From Pseudomonas nunensis (GTDB lineage: Bacteria; Pseudomonadota; Gammaproteobacteria; Pseudomonadales; Pseudomonadaceae), in assembly GCF_024296925.1 (NCBI RefSeq), contig NZ_CP101125.1:2501-66500 (forward strand): a stretch of 64,000 bases of DNA. Direction: 5' to 3'. The stretch's first letter is position 1. Each line of letters begins with the position of its first letter. The notes under the pieces were generated by a model, which saw nothing but the letters and a program-made list of their open reading frames with translations, had not been told where the DNA came from and ran no database searches. This document shows positions 19,996-29,977 of this stretch, in pieces. The translations under genes and the position numbers were made by a program.

Positions 19996-21393
19996 TTGAA
20001 CAAGGACAGTGCTTTCGCCTACCAGGCTGTGTATCGCTATCTGGTCGAGCTGATTGACTCGGCCAGGACTGACGGCGAGTTAAAGCTACCGTCATTGCGC
20101 CAGTTGGCGTTGCGCCTGAATGTCTCGGTGTCCACCACCAAATATGCCTATGCCTTGCTCGAGGATGAGGGACGCGTCTTTTCCCGGCCCAAGCTCGGCT
20201 ATTTTTGCGCAGTGACGCCGATGCAACCCCCGGCACTGGCCGACAATCTGCTCGACAACATATACGCCTACGCGCGCCAGCCCGGCATGCTGGCGCTGTG
20301 CAGCGATGCGCCGTCGATGTTGCTGTCTTTGGAAAACCCGTTGCTGATGACCGAGCGCGAACTGTCGCGGCAATACCCGCGCTCGGCGGTGCCGTTGTAT
20401 CAACCGTTCGGGGAGATCGAATTGCGCACGGTGCTGGCCGAGCGCTACACCCGTTCGACCGAGCATTATTGGCGTCCGGAACAGGTGTACATCGGTGCCG
20501 ACCTGCGCAGTGTGTTGGACCTGTTGCTGGCCGCGCTGAACCTGCACGGCAGCGTGGCATTGGTCGAATCGCCGTGTTCCTGGGCGATTTTGCGGCAGTT
20601 GCACGCGGCGAAGATTCGGGTGATCGAGGTGCCTGTGCAAGCCGATGGACGCTTTGATCTGCAGCGGGTCCACGACCTGTTGCAGCGTGAAACCGTGGCG
20701 TTGGCGGTGTTCTCTTCGGCGGTGAGCATTCCCCACGGCAGCCTGATGCCGGCGGCCGATAAACAGCAGATATGTAATTGGCTGAGGGCGCAGGATGTCT
20801 GGTTGTTTGAAAACGACAGCTATGGCGAGTTTGGTTTTAACGCTGAGCAGTCACGCTACCGTGATTTCGCCGACCCTGAGAAGTTGGTGGTGTTTTCTAC
20901 CTTCGATAAGGTCATTGGTTCGGAAGCGCCCTTCGGCTACGTGCTGATCCGAGGACTGGAAGCCGCGATGCAACGTCAGTGTCTCGACCGTGCCTTTCGC
21001 TTGTCGCCAATCCGGCAAAAGGCGCTCGCCCGCTTGTTCGGTTCACGACGAATCGATCAGCACACTCAGCAGTTGCGCGGTCTGCTACAGGAGCGCATGA
21101 CGCACATGACCCGCCTGCTTCAAGAGCACGCAGGCGATCAACTGAAAGTGCTGGCGTCGGCCGGGGGCGCGACGCTGTGGGCGCAATCCATTTACCCTGT
21201 AGACATGCGCCGAGTGTACGAGCGGCTGTTACCCAAAGGTATCGTGATTGCCCCCGGCGAAATGTTCAGCCAGCAGGGTTTGTGGCGTGATTGCCTGCGC
21301 CTGAGCTACACCGTCGACTGGAGCAAGGACATCGGCCTGGCCGTGAAGACGCTGGCCGAGGCCATTGATCAGGAACGTCAGCTGACGCCATAA
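19996..21393 (+). CDS. MocR-type transcriptional regulator (GntR winged helix plus aminotransferase fold)
   Basis: The 465-residue protein has an N-terminal GntR winged helix (about 5-70, with [22 protein letters not shown]) and a long class-I aminotransferase-like domain. [15 protein letters not shown] near 300-314 holds the lysine expected to bind PLP. MocR regulators sense PLP or amino compounds and often control neighbouring genes. The start is TTG 19996: an in-frame stop lies 9 bases upstream, and AGGA at 19982-19985 is well placed. Its 3' end overlaps the convergent panB-like gene by 16 bases. Target unknown; atoE is the divergent candidate. Confidence 0.88.
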   Translation: MNKDSAFAYQAVYRYLVELIDSARTDGELKLPSLRQLALRLNVSVSTTKYAYALLEDEGRVFSRPKLGYFCAVTPMQPPALADNLLDNIYAYARQPGMLALCSDAPSMLLSLENPLLMTERELSRQYPRSAVPLYQPFGEIELRTVLAERYTRSTEHYWRPEQVYIGADLRSVLDLLLAALNLHGSVALVESPCSWAILRQLHAAKIRVIEVPVQADGRFDLQRVHDLLQRETVALAVFSSAVSIPHGSLMPAADKQQICNWLRAQDVWLFENDSYGEFGFNAEQSRYRDFADPEKLVVFSTFDKVIGSEAPFGYVLIRGLEAAMQRQCLDRAFRLSPIRQKALARLFGSRRIDQHTQQLRGLLQERMTHMTRLLQEHAGDQLKVLASAGGATLWAQSIYPVDMRRVYERLLPKGIVIAPGEMFSQQGLWRDCLRLSYTVDWSKDIGLAVKTLAEAIDQERQLTP

Positions 21394-22196
21394 CAGTGCT
21401 GCATCTGCGGAAATTGACCGTTGCGCACTTCATCGGCAAAACACTCGAACGCCTGGCTGATCAGTGCGCCGACATCAGCATAGGGTTTGACGAAGCGCGG
21501 CACGTATTCGCCGCCCAGGCCCAGGATATCTTCGGTTACCAGCACTTGCCCGTCGCAGGCCGGTGAGGCGCCTATACCAATGGTCGGCATCGCCGAGAAA
21601 TCGCTGATGCGCCGGGCCAGCGGTTCGGCCACACCTTCCAGTAACAGGCTGAACGCGCCGGCTGTCAGGTGCGCACGGGCATCTTCCTCGATGGCCTCTG
21701 CGGTCGTGTCATTCAGGCCCTGAGCCTTGAAACCGCCCATGACGTTGACGTACTGCGGCATCAGGCCGATGTGCGCCATCACCGGAATACCGCGCTGTAC
21801 CAGAAACTCCACGGTGCCAGCCAAGGCCTTGCCGCCCTCAAGCTTGAGCGCATCGCAGCCAGTGCGGGCCAGCACTTCGGCGCAATTGCGATAGGCCTGC
21901 TGCGGGGACTCCTGATAGCTGCCGAACGGCATGTCGGCAATCACGCAGGCCAGCCTTGTGCTGGAGACCACCGCACGGGTGTGCGCGATGATTTCTTCCA
22001 GACTCATGTCCAGTGTTGAAGTGCGACCGTAGCCAACCATGGCGGTGGAATCGCCGATCAGCACGAAGTCGACGAACGGGTCCATTAACTCGGCCATCGA
22101 GCGGGTGTAGGCGGTCAGGGAGACGATTTTCTGTTGGCCTTTCATCGCCACCAACTGGGGGACGGTCAGGCGTTTACTGCGGGTATGGCTGCTCAT
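21378..22196 (-). CDS. panB: 3-methyl-2-oxobutanoate hydroxymethyltransferase paralogue (PanB family)
   Basis: The 272-residue TIM-barrel enzyme has the PanB landmarks [12 protein letters not shown] (Mg-binding Asp), [13 protein letters not shown] and [14 protein letters not shown]. It adds a hydroxymethyl group from methylene-THF to ketoisovalerate, the first pantothenate step. ATG 22196 has AGGAAAG upstream; the longer frame upstream is discarded. No panC lies nearby. Pseudomonads usually carry panB-panC elsewhere, so this is probably a second, stand-alone copy with perhaps a related substrate. It ends inside the convergent MocR gene. Confidence 0.88.
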   Translation of the reverse strand: MSSHTRSKRLTVPQLVAMKGQQKIVSLTAYTRSMAELMDPFVDFVLIGDSTAMVGYGRTSTLDMSLEEIIAHTRAVVSSTRLACVIADMPFGSYQESPQQAYRNCAEVLARTGCDALKLEGGKALAGTVEFLVQRGIPVMAHIGLMPQYVNVMGGFKAQGLNDTTAEAIEEDARAHLTAGAFSLLLEGVAEPLARRISDFSAMPTIGIGASPACDGQVLVTEDILGLGGEYVPRFVKPYADVGALISQAFECFADEVRNGQFPQMQHCYGVS

Positions 22197-22364
22197 GGCG
22201 GCTTTCCTGTGGGTTGGAAAGTGCCCGATTATTGGTGTCGTGACGCTGAATTCAATGCACAGAGAGCAGCAAAAAACCAACCCAGAGGCCTGATCGGGTT
22301 GTCCGTCACCGATTTTGCGTAGACCATGGGCGCCTTGGTTTTTGCCTACGCCAGAGTTCTTTTC

Positions 22365-23678
22365 ATGACTGCCAATACCGACACGCGCCCGGCGCCGTTC
22401 ACCCGTTCGGACTACAAGACCCTGGGCCTTGCGGCGCTCGGCGGGGCGCTGGAAATCTACGATTTCATCATTTTCGTATTTTTCGCCCTGACCCTCAGCC
22501 AGCTGTTCTTTCCGCCGGAAATGCCCGAGTGGCTGCGCTTGCTGCAGAGCTTCGGGATCTTCGTCACCGGTTACCTGGCGCGGCCGCTGGGCGGAATTCT
22601 GATGGCGCACTTCGCCGACAAACTCGGGCGCAAAAAGGTTTTCAGCCTGAGCATTTTGATGATGGCGCTGCCGTGCCTGCTGATCGGTATCATGCCGACC
22701 TACGCGCAAATCGGTTATTTCGCACCGTTGCTGCTGTTGGCCCTGCGCATTCTCCAGGGTGCGGCGGTGGGCGGTGAAGTGCCGAGCGCCTGGGTGTTCG
22801 TCGCCGAGCACGCACCGGCCGGGCATCGCGGTTACGCCCTCGGATTCCTCCAGGCCGGCCTGACCTTTGGCTATTTGATCGGCGCGTTGACCGCGACCTT
22901 TCTGGCCCAGGCCTTCACCCCGGCAGAAATTCTCGATTACGCCTGGCGCTATCCGTTCCTGCTGGGCGGCGTGTTTGGTGTGATCGGTGTCTGGTTGCGC
23001 CGCTGGCTCAGCGAAACCCCGGTGTTCATGGCGATGCAGGCACGCCGCGATGCGACGGTCGAACTGCCGCTGCGCACCGTGCTACGCGAGCATCGCCTGG
23101 CCATGTTTCCGGCGATGATCCTCACCTGCGTGCTGACCTCGGCGGTGGTGGTGTTCGTGGTTATCACCCCGACCATGATGCAGAAAACCTTCGGCATGAC
23201 CGCCAGCCACACCTTCGCCCTGAGCGCCTTGGGCATCGTGTTCCTGAACATCGGTTGCGTGCTCGCCGGTTTGCTCGTTGACCGCATCGGCGCCTGGCGC
23301 ACGGTCATGCTTTACAGCCTGTTGCTGCCACTGGGCATTGGCGTGCTCTATACCTGCCTGATCATCGGCGGTAGCTGGATCGGCCTGGCCTACGCGGTGG
23401 CCGGCCTCAGTTGCGGGGTGGTCGGCGCGGTGCCGTCGGTGATGGTCAACCTGTTCCCGGCGCGGATTCGCGTCTCGGGGATTTCCTTCACCTACAACAT
23501 TGCCTACGCCGCGTGGGCGAGTATCACACCGCTGTTGCTGATCGGACTGATGCCTTGGAGCCCGTGGATCTGCGTAATTTTCTGCGCGGTGATGGGCGCA
23601 GTGGGCGTGAGCAGCGCGGCGTATTTCGGCGCGCGCATGCCGCATGTCGGGAGCCGTTCCGTGGCGCCCTGCCTATAG
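22365..23678 (+). CDS. MFS transporter, metabolite:H+ symporter type
   Basis: The 437-residue protein has 12 predicted membrane segments. [11 protein letters not shown] in helix 1, [20 protein letters not shown] in the first cytoplasmic loop and the GGEVPSAW motif are typical of the ShiA/ProP/citrate-like MHS family. ATG 22365 ([10 protein letters not shown]) is preferred over an upstream ATG at 22326, which would add 13 residues. It diverges from the panB-like gene. Import of an organic acid or other metabolite by proton symport is likely; the substrate cannot be named. Confidence 0.85.
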   Translation: MTANTDTRPAPFTRSDYKTLGLAALGGALEIYDFIIFVFFALTLSQLFFPPEMPEWLRLLQSFGIFVTGYLARPLGGILMAHFADKLGRKKVFSLSILMMALPCLLIGIMPTYAQIGYFAPLLLLALRILQGAAVGGEVPSAWVFVAEHAPAGHRGYALGFLQAGLTFGYLIGALTATFLAQAFTPAEILDYAWRYPFLLGGVFGVIGVWLRRWLSETPVFMAMQARRDATVELPLRTVLREHRLAMFPAMILTCVLTSAVVVFVVITPTMMQKTFGMTASHTFALSALGIVFLNIGCVLAGLLVDRIGAWRTVMLYSLLLPLGIGVLYTCLIIGGSWIGLAYAVAGLSCGVVGAVPSVMVNLFPARIRVSGISFTYNIAYAAWASITPLLLIGLMPWSPWICVIFCAVMGAVGVSSAAYFGARMPHVGSRSVAPCL

Positions 23679-23701
23679 CTATCCGGGGGACGGGGCGGCC
23701 A

Positions 23702-25072
23702 TTACGTCAACCAATGCCACCACAACAACGTCCCCACCAACCCCACTACCGACACGATGGTTTGCAGGATCGACCAGACCCAGATGGTCTGTTTGAGCTG
23801 CAAACCAAAGTACTCGCGCACCATCCAGAATCCGGCGTCGTTCACGTGGCAAAAAAACACTGAACCGGCGCCAATCGCCAACGCCACCAAAGAGCTTTGC
23901 GTCGCCGCCAGCCCCGCCATCATCGGCGCCAGAATGCCCGCCGTGGTTGTGGTCGCCACCGTGGCCGAACCGGTAGCCTGGCGCAGTGCCACGGCAATCA
24001 GCCATGCCAGCAGCAAGTACGGCATGTGCGCACCTTCGGCGACTTTGCTGATGGTCTGGCTGACGCCGGCATCGAGCAACGTCTGCTTCAAGCCACCGCC
24101 GGCACCGATGGTCAGCAGCAACACCGCAATCGGCGCCAGGCTTTTGCGCAACGTGCCGCCTACCTGTTCACGCGGCATGCCGTTGGCCCAGCCGAGGCAA
24201 ATCACTGCCGCCATCACCGCAATACCCAGCGCCACCAGCGGTTCACCGAGGAACTTCAGAGTCAGGGCGGCGGTGCTTTCCGGGCTCATGGCTACTTTCG
24301 CCAACGTACTGCCGAGCATCAGCAACACCGGCAACAGAATAATCAGCAACGACACGCCGAAGCTCGGCTGGCGCGGGGCCTTGGGCGCGGCGCTGAACAG
24401 GGCGCCGAGCTCTGCGGGCTCCTCGACGTGCATGCGTTTCGACAGCCAGTTGCCATAGATCGGGCCGGCCAGGATCACCGCCGGAATCGCGATACTGAAC
24501 CCCAGCAACATGGTCAGCCCGAGGTCGGCGTGCAACGCGCTGACCGCAATCAGCGGCCCGGGATGCGGCGGCATCAAGGCGTGCAACGTGGTCATCCCGG
24601 CCAGCGCCGGAATCGCGATCTTGAGCAACGGCTGACCCGAACGGCGCGCCATGACGAAGATGATCGGCACCATCATCACCAGGCCCACTTCGAAAAACAG
24701 CGGCAAGCCAATCACCATCGCCACCAACGCCATGACCCACGGCAATGACTTGCCTTTACCCAACCCAAGCAACGTCGAGGCAATGCGGTCCGCGGCACCG
24801 GATTCGGCCATCAACGCACCGAGCATCGAACCCAAGGCAATGATAATCCCCGCCTCACCGAGAATCGCGCCGGCACCTTTGCTGAACGCTTTAGCGACAT
24901 CTTCAGGCGGCAAACCGGCGCCGACACCGGCAATGAACGTACCGATCAGGATCGACAGAAAGGGCGGGAGTTTGGTGGCGCTGATCAACACGATAATCGT
25001 GGCAATCGCCAGCAGGACGCAAAGAATCAAACGGGTGTCATGAACCATCCAGGCAGCAGTCGATAACTCCAA
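23702..25072 (-). CDS. gntP: Gluconate:H+ symporter, GntP family
   Basis: The 456-residue, strongly hydrophobic protein (12-14 segments) matches GntP/GntT permeases, for example ATKLPPFLSILIGTFIAG, MPPHPGPLIAVSAL and GSATVATTTTAGI. It imports gluconate, which pseudomonads feed into the Entner-Doudoroff route. The start is TTG 25072 with AAGGAG spaced 7-8 bases ahead; the longer frame to 25108 lacks a ribosome site. A perfect palindrome lies 28 bases upstream. No gntK or gntR is adjacent. Its end is 23 bases from the convergent MFS gene. Confidence 0.9.
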   Translation of the reverse strand: MELSTAAWMVHDTRLILCVLLAIATIIVLISATKLPPFLSILIGTFIAGVGAGLPPEDVAKAFSKGAGAILGEAGIIIALGSMLGALMAESGAADRIASTLLGLGKGKSLPWVMALVAMVIGLPLFFEVGLVMMVPIIFVMARRSGQPLLKIAIPALAGMTTLHALMPPHPGPLIAVSALHADLGLTMLLGFSIAIPAVILAGPIYGNWLSKRMHVEEPAELGALFSAAPKAPRQPSFGVSLLIILLPVLLMLGSTLAKVAMSPESTAALTLKFLGEPLVALGIAVMAAVICLGWANGMPREQVGGTLRKSLAPIAVLLLTIGAGGGLKQTLLDAGVSQTISKVAEGAHMPYLLLAWLIAVALRQATGSATVATTTTAGILAPMMAGLAATQSSLVALAIGAGSVFFCHVNDAGFWMVREYFGLQLKQTIWVWSILQTIVSVVGLVGTLLWWHWLT

Positions 25073-25099
25073 AACGGGACTCCTTATCGGGCAGATACC

Positions 25100-25118
25100 T
25101 TGCAACATGTTGTTGCAA
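25100..25118. promoter_or_regulatory. Perfect inverted repeat upstream of the gluconate permease (candidate operator)
   Basis: TTGCAACA-TGT-TGTTGCAA has 8-base arms without mismatch. The 28-base distance to the gntP start suits a repressor operator, for example of a GntR/LacI-type sugar-acid regulator. The regulator is not in the window. Confidence 0.6.
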
Positions 25119-25313
25119 TTTAGCCGAAGGATACCTGAAGTGGCCGGGGTAGAGCGGTGGGTTTTGTAACGGGGCTACGGAGGGGACGACAGAATCAGAG
25201 TCATATTGCCGTTATTTTTGTAGGACAACCCGAAAACACTCTTCAGAAAATATCCCCAAGGCCGATGGTTAGGCTGCATGCCGCTTACTATCCCTGCCCA
25301 TCGGTGCTTTCCC

Positions 25314-26630
25314 ATGTTCAATAAACGCTTGAAGCAGGAGCTGTCCGCTCTTCGCGAAGAACTCTCCAGCCTCCTGCAAGTGAAGGACAGCCTGGAAAGC
25401 GAGATGCTGGTCCTGACTCTCGATGCTGATGGGCGGGTGCAATCGGTCAATCAGAATTTTCTTGGCGAGATGCTCTACAAGAGCAATGACCTGGTCGGCC
25501 GGCATCTTGAAGACATCGTGCCGGCTCACGTGAAATCCGGCGAATTTCATCAGCGATTCAAAAACGCGCTGACCCGTGGCGAACATTTCGCCGGCACCGT
25601 GCGTTTGTTGCGCGGCAACGGCGCCGAGGCCTGGTTGCGTTCGATCCTGCAACCGGTGCGTTCGGCGGACGGTCGCATCAAACATTTCTCGATTTATTCC
25701 AGCGACCTGACCCGCACCATCGAAGCGTCTCGCGAGCACGAGAACCTGATCGGTGCGCTGGTGCGTTCGACGGCGGTGATCGAGTTTGACCTCAACGGCA
25801 ATGTGCTGAGCGCCAACGAGCGTTTCCTCAACGGCATGGGTTACAGCCTGGCGCAGATCCAGGGCAAACATCACCGTACCTTTTGTGAGCCAGAGGAATA
25901 CAACAGCGCCGAGTACCAGAACTTCTGGCGCCGTCTGAACAATGGTGAGTTTGTGGCTGACCGCTTCAAACGCGTCGACAGCCACGGTCGTACGGTCTGG
26001 CTGGAGGCGTCCTACAACCCGGTGGTCGATGCCAACAACAAACTCTACAAAGTGGTGAAGTTCGCCACGGTGATTACCGATCAGGTCAATCAGGAGCAAG
26101 CGGTCGCCGAGGCAGCCAACATCGCCTACAGCACGTCGATCCAGACCGATAACAGCGCACAACGCGGCACGGCGGTGGTGACTCAGGCGGTAAACGTGAT
26201 GCGCGACCTCGCTAAGCATATGCAAACCGCCGGTGAAGGTATTGAAGCCCTGAACGAGCAGTCGCTGGTGATCGGCACCATCGTCAAGACCATCAGCGGC
26301 ATTGCCGAACAGACCAACCTGTTGGCGCTCAACGCGGCGATTGAAGCGGCGCGTGCCGGCGAACAGGGTCGGGGTTTTGCGGTAGTGGCAGACGAAGTAC
26401 GGCAACTGGCGTCGCGCACCAGCCAGGCGACGGATGAAATTGTCGGCGTGGTACGCCAGAACCAGGACATGGCGCGTAACGCCGTAAGCCTGATGACCGA
26501 CGGCAAGCTCCAGGCAGAACAAGGCTTGGCGCTGGCGGCGGAGGCGGGCACGGTGATTGTCGAGATTCAGGATGGCGCGCAGAAAGTGGTGAATGCGGTG
26601 GGCCAGTTTGCCAATCAATTGGCGACTTGA
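25314..26630 (+). CDS. Soluble PAS-PAS chemoreceptor-like signalling protein (BdlA/Aer-like)
   Basis: The 438-residue protein without membrane segments starts with a short coiled coil (1-30), then two PAS domains (about 30-135 and 150-255), then a short MCP signalling domain (from about 290). The conserved hairpin [20 protein letters not shown] is present. The layout matches the P. aeruginosa biofilm-dispersion receptor BdlA and related energy sensors. It would dock to CheA/CheW and report redox, oxygen or nutrient state. There is no HAMP domain. ATG 25314 ([10 protein letters not shown]) is preferred to an ATG 36 bases upstream. No che genes are nearby. Confidence 0.85.
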   Translation: MFNKRLKQELSALREELSSLLQVKDSLESEMLVLTLDADGRVQSVNQNFLGEMLYKSNDLVGRHLEDIVPAHVKSGEFHQRFKNALTRGEHFAGTVRLLRGNGAEAWLRSILQPVRSADGRIKHFSIYSSDLTRTIEASREHENLIGALVRSTAVIEFDLNGNVLSANERFLNGMGYSLAQIQGKHHRTFCEPEEYNSAEYQNFWRRLNNGEFVADRFKRVDSHGRTVWLEASYNPVVDANNKLYKVVKFATVITDQVNQEQAVAEAANIAYSTSIQTDNSAQRGTAVVTQAVNVMRDLAKHMQTAGEGIEALNEQSLVIGTIVKTISGIAEQTNLLALNAAIEAARAGEQGRGFAVVADEVRQLASRTSQATDEIVGVVRQNQDMARNAVSLMTDGKLQAEQGLALAAEAGTVIVEIQDGAQKVVNAVGQFANQLAT

Positions 26631-26683
26631 TCCTTGCCCTTGGGTTGCCGCTACAATCGGCGTTTTCCCTGGAGCAGACATCC

Positions 26684-27289
26684 ATGACCGTTTCCCATCG
26701 CCGTCCGGTTCCGTTGTCCAAGGCGTATCGCCTGCTCAATCACGGGCCGACCGTGCTGGTCAGCGCGGCCCACGACGGTCAGCGCAATATCATGGCCGCT
26801 GCCTGGGCCATGCCGCTGGATTTCGAGCCGCCGAAAATCGCCGTGGTGCTGGATAAGTCCACCTGGACCCGGCAACTGCTGGAAGCCTCGGGCACGTTCG
26901 TGGTGAACGTGCCCTGCGTCGCCCAGGCCGATATCGTGCAAACCGTCGGCTCGACCTCTGGCCTGGCGCTGACTCAGGACCAAGGTCAGGATAAATTCCA
27001 GGCCTATGGCTTACAGACTTTCAGCGGCGAATTGATTGATGCGCCGATGCTCGAAGGTTGCGTTGCGTGGCTGGAATGCCGGTTGTTGCCGGAGCCGCAT
27101 AATCATCAGCAATACGACCTGTTCCTCGCCGAGGTGATTGCCGCCCAAGCCGATGAGCGCGTGTTCAGCGACGGCCGCTGGCACTTCGAAGGGCATGACG
27201 CGCTGCGCACCTTGCACCATGTCGCCGGTGGCCACTTCCTGAAGATCGGCGATCCGGTGGATGGCAAGGCGCTGGGCGAGTCTGACTAA
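26684..27289 (+). CDS. Flavin reductase-like (FMN-binding) protein
   Basis: The 201-residue protein has the flavin reductase/DIM6 split-barrel pattern (GPTVLVSAAHDGQRNIMAAAW, DKSTWTRQLLEASGTFVVNVP). Such proteins bind FMN and either reduce it for a partner oxygenase or act alone. ATG 26684 has GGAG at 26671-26674. TACAAT at 26652-26657 is a good -10 box, so it probably has its own promoter although the receptor gene ends just before. The last 4 bases overlap the convergent acetyltransferase gene. Confidence 0.85.
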   Translation: MTVSHRRPVPLSKAYRLLNHGPTVLVSAAHDGQRNIMAAAWAMPLDFEPPKIAVVLDKSTWTRQLLEASGTFVVNVPCVAQADIVQTVGSTSGLALTQDQGQDKFQAYGLQTFSGELIDAPMLEGCVAWLECRLLPEPHNHQQYDLFLAEVIAAQADERVFSDGRWHFEGHDALRTLHHVAGGHFLKIGDPVDGKALGESD

Positions 27290-27852
27290 AGAGCGCTGAT
27301 CGGCGACGGTTCAAACTCTGCGCGCAATAACGAAAGTTGCAGCAAATCGCGATGCTCGCCCAGCCAGAAACCCGCCTGGCGAAGCCGTCCTTCCTGGACG
27401 AAACCCAGGCGTTCGAGCAACTTCAAACACGCTTGGTTCTCGGGATGCACAGTGGCCTCGATCCGATTGAGCTGCATCTGTTCAAACCCCCAGACCAGCG
27501 TCGCTTGCAGCGCTTCAGACATAAAGCCTTTGCCCCAGGCTGACTGTCCCAACGCGAAACCCAGTGAGCAGCTTTTCCACTGCCGGTTCCATTTGAAGAA
27601 ACCACAGTTACCGAGCAATGCTTCGTGTGTTTTGTCCTGGATGCCCCAGCGGATGCCCGGATTCGGCAAAGAGCGCGATTCGGTGAAGGTGTCGACCAAA
27701 GCCTGGGCCTGGGCGATGTCGGTAATCGGGTCCATGCCAAACCATTGCATGGCCTCGGCATTACCGTGAATCGCCAGCAGGGCCGGGGCGTCGGCTGACA
27801 CTATTTCGCGCAGCAGCAGACGCGGCGTTTCGAGAGTCGGGAAGTCGCTCAT
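27286..27852 (-). CDS. GNAT family N-acetyltransferase (RimJ/RimL-like)
   Basis: The 188-residue protein has the RimJ/RimL pattern: ETPRLLLREI at the start, the acetyl-CoA segment QSAWGKGFMSEALQATLVWGFE (with the usual loop somewhat altered) and HPENQACLKLLERLGFVQEG. It transfers acetyl from acetyl-CoA to an amino group, of protein or small molecule; the target is unknown. It is convergent with the flavin reductase gene with a 4-base stop overlap. Confidence 0.88.
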   Translation of the reverse strand: MSDFPTLETPRLLLREIVSADAPALLAIHGNAEAMQWFGMDPITDIAQAQALVDTFTESRSLPNPGIRWGIQDKTHEALLGNCGFFKWNRQWKSCSLGFALGQSAWGKGFMSEALQATLVWGFEQMQLNRIEATVHPENQACLKLLERLGFVQEGRLRQAGFWLGEHRDLLQLSLLRAEFEPSPISAL

Positions 27853-27928
27853 GGAATGTCCTTATTCCTCGACCGGGAAGTCGGTCAAGTGATCACGGCG
27901 GACACAGTCTGCGTATTTCCGCTGTTTT

Positions 27929-28297
27929 TCAAATCCACAAATCATTCACCGCCGTAAGCTCGCCGCCTTCACTGCCGGTGTTGATCACGCCCCGGGGCTC
28001 GATCAGCAGCAGTTTCACTTCCTGTTCCGCCGACGGTTTGTGCTCGACGCCCTTGGGTACGACGTACATTTCACCCGCCGAAATCAGCACGTGGCCGTCG
28101 CGAAAGTCGATGCGCAATTGCCCTTCGAGGACGATGAAGGTTTCGTCGGTATCGAGGTGATCGTGCCAGATGAAATCCCCCAGCAGCTTCACCACTTTGA
28201 ACTGGTAGTCGTTCATTTCGGCAATGACGCGGGGTGACCAGTGTTGGTCGATCAGGTCGATTTTCTGCAGGAAGTTCAGGCTTTTCAACGTGTTCAT
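27929..28297 (-). CDS. Small single-domain cupin protein
   Basis: The 122-residue beta-barrel protein has the cupin motif 1 as WHDHLDTDETFIVLEGQLRIDF (two His plus Glu ligands) and motif 2 around GEMYVVPKGVEHKP with a third His. The metal site looks complete. Function could be a small dioxygenase, isomerase or sensor; nothing nearby settles it. It is monocistronic, downstream of an AraC regulator on the same strand. Confidence 0.85.
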   Translation of the reverse strand: MNTLKSLNFLQKIDLIDQHWSPRVIAEMNDYQFKVVKLLGDFIWHDHLDTDETFIVLEGQLRIDFRDGHVLISAGEMYVVPKGVEHKPSAEQEVKLLLIEPRGVINTGSEGGELTAVNDLWI

Positions 28298-28373
28298 CAG
28301 ATGGTTCTCCAGAGTGATTCCGGCCCCACGATAACCAGCGCATCGAGGTGATTCTTGAACGATTGTGCGTGGC

Positions 28374-29183
28374 TCAGCGCCGGTGCATTTTCATCCAGCG
28401 GGCCGGCGACAGGCCGTAGGTTTTGCTGAACTGGCGGGTCATGTGGCTTTGATCGGTGAAGCCTGCGATCAGCGCGGCGCTGACCAGCGACTGGCCCTGA
28501 ATCAGCAGCGCCCGGACCAGGTCCAGCCGGCGCATGGTCAGGTAACGATAAGGGCTGGTGCCGAACAGCAGGCGAAAATCCCGCGACAGACTCCAGCGAT
28601 CTCGACCGCTGTGGTGCGCCAGTTCGTCCAGGGTTACGGTGCGATCAAGGGCACTGTGCATGAACTCCCGCGCGCGTTCCGCCGCCACATAGTCGAAGCG
28701 CTGGCGTTTGTCGGATGTGCCGGACACCGCGCTCAACGCGTGGGCCAGATCGAACAGTGCGTCCTGCTCTTCCAGTGGATCGAGCGGGTCATCCAGGCTG
28801 CGCATCAGCACATCGGTGGCGGCGAACAGGCGCGGATCGGTCGACAGGCCGGTCTTGATGAAGGGCAGCGGCTGACCGCCGAGGATCTGCTGGATCAGCG
28901 CCGGTTCGATGTACATCATTCGATAGTGGAAACCGCTGTCGGTACCGGCCTCGCCGTCGTGGACTTCGTCCGGGTGCAGCACCAATGTGCCGCCGGGCAG
29001 ACTGTGGCGCCAGGCGCCGCGGTACTGAAAACTCTGCACCCCGGCCAGGGTGCGGCCGATGGCGTAAGTGTCGTGACGGTGGAAGTCGTAGCCGTGACCG
29101 GCAAAAAACGCCTCGATACGCTCCAGCCCGCCGACGTTGGGCGCGCGGTGGAACCAGTCGCTGGGTGGCGTGTGCTTGGTCAT
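28374..29183 (-). CDS. AraC family transcriptional regulator
   Basis: The 269-residue protein has an N-terminal AraC-type cupin sensing domain (HRHDTYAIGRTLAG ... SLPGGTLVLHPDEVHDG) and a C-terminal double helix-turn-helix (about 170-265, ending SHMTRQFSKTYGLSPARWMKMHRR). ATG 29183 (MTKHTPPSDW) fits the family; a longer frame to 29369 would read into the divergent lysE gene. The AraC-LysE divergent pair is a recurring arrangement in which the regulator controls the exporter. Confidence 0.88.
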   Translation of the reverse strand: MTKHTPPSDWFHRAPNVGGLERIEAFFAGHGYDFHRHDTYAIGRTLAGVQSFQYRGAWRHSLPGGTLVLHPDEVHDGEAGTDSGFHYRMMYIEPALIQQILGGQPLPFIKTGLSTDPRLFAATDVLMRSLDDPLDPLEEQDALFDLAHALSAVSGTSDKRQRFDYVAAERAREFMHSALDRTVTLDELAHHSGRDRWSLSRDFRLLFGTSPYRYLTMRRLDLVRALLIQGQSLVSAALIAGFTDQSHMTRQFSKTYGLSPARWMKMHRR

Positions 29184-29335
29184 GGTGCCGCTTGTCCTGG
29201 GCTCGATGTTGAATACGTTAACCCAGTGACAAACCCTTGTCTGCTGACGAACGGCGTCTGTGCGGCGAGTAGAAAATTGTTGGCAAATGTTGCAAGGTAC
29301 AAGGCTTCTCTGATGCCACGAAGGCGCCCCGTCCC

Positions 29336-29977
29336 ATGGAGCCGACTGACCTGAGCTATGCCGCGCCATTATTGTCCCTGGCCCTGTTGTGGACGGTCGC
29401 GGTGGTAACGCCGGGCCCGAACTTCTTCAACACCGCGCAACTGGCGGCCAGTTGCTCCCGACGACATGGCGTAGTCGCGGCATTGGGTGTGGCCACGGGC
29501 ACGGTGTTGTGGGGATTGGCCGGTGGTTTGGGCATCAAGTCGCTGTTCAGCGCGGCGCCGACGCTCTATCTGACGTTCAAGATTGCCGGTGGCTGTTACC
29601 TGATCTATCTGGGGTTGAAGCAATTCAAGCGCAAACCGGCGACGCAACCCGGCGCTGGCAACTCGCTGGACGGGGCAGGGCGAACGCTGTGGTCGGCGTA
29701 TGGCCGGGGCTTTATCGGCAACATGACCAATCCCAAATCGGCGCTGTTCGTCGCGACGATCTTCGCCACCGCGATGCCGGCCTCACCGCCACCGATGTTG
29801 CTGGGGCTGGCGGTACTGACCATGGCGAGCCTGTCATTCAGTTGGTATTGCAGCGTGGCGCTGTTGTTTGCCAGTCGTCGGGTTGCTGGGGCTTATGAAC
29901 GTTCGCGCAAGTGGTTGGACCGCTTTGCCGGCAGTTGCTACCTGTTGTTCGGTGCGCATCTGGTGGCCAATCGATGA
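29336..29977 (+). CDS. LysE family amino-acid exporter
   Basis: The 213-residue protein has six hydrophobic segments and the RhtB/LysE signature VTPGPNFFNTAQ near the N-terminus. It exports amino acids or similar small metabolites across the inner membrane. It diverges from the AraC gene across 152 bases. It ends at the base before the convergent MFS gene stop. Confidence 0.9.
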   Translation: MEPTDLSYAAPLLSLALLWTVAVVTPGPNFFNTAQLAASCSRRHGVVAALGVATGTVLWGLAGGLGIKSLFSAAPTLYLTFKIAGGCYLIYLGLKQFKRKPATQPGAGNSLDGAGRTLWSAYGRGFIGNMTNPKSALFVATIFATAMPASPPPMLLGLAVLTMASLSFSWYCSVALLFASRRVAGAYERSRKWLDRFAGSCYLLFGAHLVANR

